Source: Sporocytophaga sp.
Lineage (GTDB): Bacteria; Bacteroidota; Bacteroidia; Cytophagales; Cytophagaceae
DNA length: 64,000 nucleotides
Reading direction: 5' to 3'
Assembly (NCBI GenBank): GCA_024707265.1
Contig: JANQAB010000006.1
Coordinates: 67,001 to 131,000, forward strand
Below the pieces are notes generated by a model that was given only the letters and a program-made list of their open reading frames with translations, was not told the DNA's origin and searched no databases. Shown piece after piece: positions 63,286 through 64,000 of this stretch. How positions within the stretch are numbered: position 1 is the first letter of the stretch; every line of letters begins with the position of its first letter. The translations under genes were made by a program, and so were the position numbers.

Positions 63286-63882
63286 TTAATGGTTAAGTAA
63301 TAAAAATCCAAACAAATATATCCAAAGTCCACCAAGGAAATGCCAATACGTTGTACAGCATTCTATTACAAGCATACTCTTTGAATGAACTTTATATTTG
63401 AAACTTTGCGCAAACACAACCCAAAGGAAGATTACTGCAGAAATCAGGTGCAAACCATGCATACCTGTTAATACATACAGAAACGAACCTGAAGGATTGC
63501 TACCTTTTCCTCCGAAGAATACATTAATTTCTACAAGATCTCCCCAGGCATAAAACTGCCCTACTAAAAAGGCCAATCCTAAAACACTGGTAAGTAACAA
63601 GTATAATTTTGTCTTCTCAAGACTATCCTTTTTAGCTGCAAAATATGCAAGCTGCATTGTCACTGAACTAATAACGATTATGACTGAGTTAAGCCAGAAA
63701 ATCGAAGGGAGTTGAAACTCCAACCAACCTCCATCTGCCCTTCTCACAATATATGCACTAGTTAATGCAGCAAAAATCATCAATACAGTCACAAGAAAAA
63801 GCCAGAAAGCGAACTTTTTCGGGTGCATTGACAGCGGCTTCTGAGGCTCGCTTGATTGTAGATTTAATTCGTGTTGATTCAT
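63286..63882 (-). CDS. Cytochrome c oxidase subunit III (second, short form)
   Basis: 198 residues with five membrane helices. GMHGLHLISAVIFLWVVF and CCTTYWHFLGGLWIYLFGFLLL are subunit III signatures. Tandem subunit III genes in this order are a common Bacteroidota arrangement. It follows cyoE by 8 bases. Confidence 0.9.
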   Translation of the reverse strand: MNQHELNLQSSEPQKPLSMHPKKFAFWLFLVTVLMIFAALTSAYIVRRADGGWLEFQLPSIFWLNSVIIVISSVTMQLAYFAAKKDSLEKTKLYLLLTSVLGLAFLVGQFYAWGDLVEINVFFGGKGSNPSGSFLYVLTGMHGLHLISAVIFLWVVFAQSFKYKVHSKSMLVIECCTTYWHFLGGLWIYLFGFLLLNH

Positions 63883-63890
63883 AATTTTAA

Positions 63891-64000
63891 CTATACCTTA
63901 TCCAAAACAAAAGCTATTTGCACTATTGGTAAATAAAGGAAAGATCCAAACATAATCAGCAGCGCTGCTCTTTTTGAACACTCCTTCATTAGATAAAAGG
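63891..64000 (-). CDS. cyoE: Protoheme IX farnesyltransferase, C-terminal end (cut by window edge)
   Basis: The frame ending at 63891 translates to a terminal helix ...LLIMFGSFLYLPIVQIAFVL, then DKV and stop, matching the C-terminus of CyoE/CtaB (heme O synthase), a UbiA-family membrane prenyltransferase. Position upstream of coxIII fits. Only about 36 residues are visible, so the call rests on the tail motif and synteny. Confidence 0.7.
   Translation of the reverse strand, partial: FYLMKECSKRAALLIMFGSFLYLPIVQIAFVLDKV

Overview
The window is a low-GC stretch from a member of the Bacteroidota, most likely a Cytophagales relative (Cytophaga/Sporocytophaga-like; inference). The reasons are six large secreted proteins ending in type IX secretion (T9SS) sorting tails, a TTG/TAnnTTTG-type promoter, the long Bacteroidota form of IspG, and a caa3-type cytochrome oxidase cluster with two subunit III genes, SCO1 and DUF420. 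No rRNA, tRNA, CRISPR array, transposase or prophage gene was seen.

Layout. 1-10.3 kb is housekeeping: the end of accC, a DUF1015 gene, a TPR protein, maf, gpsA, a class IV aminotransferase, thyA and leuS. 10.4-37.9 kb is envelope and accessory DNA: an outer-membrane barrel, two beta-helix T9SS proteins, a Crp-type regulator, a four-repeat T9SS protein, a fatty acid desaturase, an RluA pseudouridine synthase, a lipoprotein and three FG-GAP-type T9SS proteins, with small unknown genes between them. 38.2-46.2 kb is an accessory island: a lipoprotein-like cupin, a DUF4157 (eCIS-core) protein, two near-identical nucleotidyltransferase-HEPN genes, a SUKH (SMI1/KNR4) immunity-type gene and several orphan small genes. 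46.4-50.1 kb is an apparent operon ispG - DUF6728 - mmcQ/yjbR - WG-repeat protein. 51-53.2 kb holds an SDR enzyme and an MlaE/MlaF-like lipid ABC transporter. 53.3-56.7 kb is a very large SprA-reminiscent outer-membrane protein. 56.8-64 kb is a minus-strand run cyoE - coxIII - coxIII - coxIV - sco1 - DUF420 - small CxxC membrane protein - giant NtrY-like histidine kinase.

The most striking sequence-level feature is a set of nine genes broken by exactly one base in a homopolymer: leuS, a beta-helix T9SS gene, a four-helix membrane protein gene, one nucleotidyltransferase-HEPN copy, DUF6728, the MlaF-like ATPase, the SprA-like gene, DUF420 and coxIII. Eight need one A/T removed and one needs one G added. 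Each repair restores a family-typical length, and one restored protein matches its intact paralogue at exactly 287 residues. Sequencing or assembly error is the simplest explanation, because leuS is essential. Slippage-tolerant expression is the interesting alternative.

Other non-coding structure: a dispersed palindrome family (GTGTC...GACAC), a different palindrome overlapping the thyA stop codon, an identical ~65-bp leader with a TTG start in front of three accessory genes, and a cluster of TTTACAATTGTAAA-type palindromes near the SDR gene.
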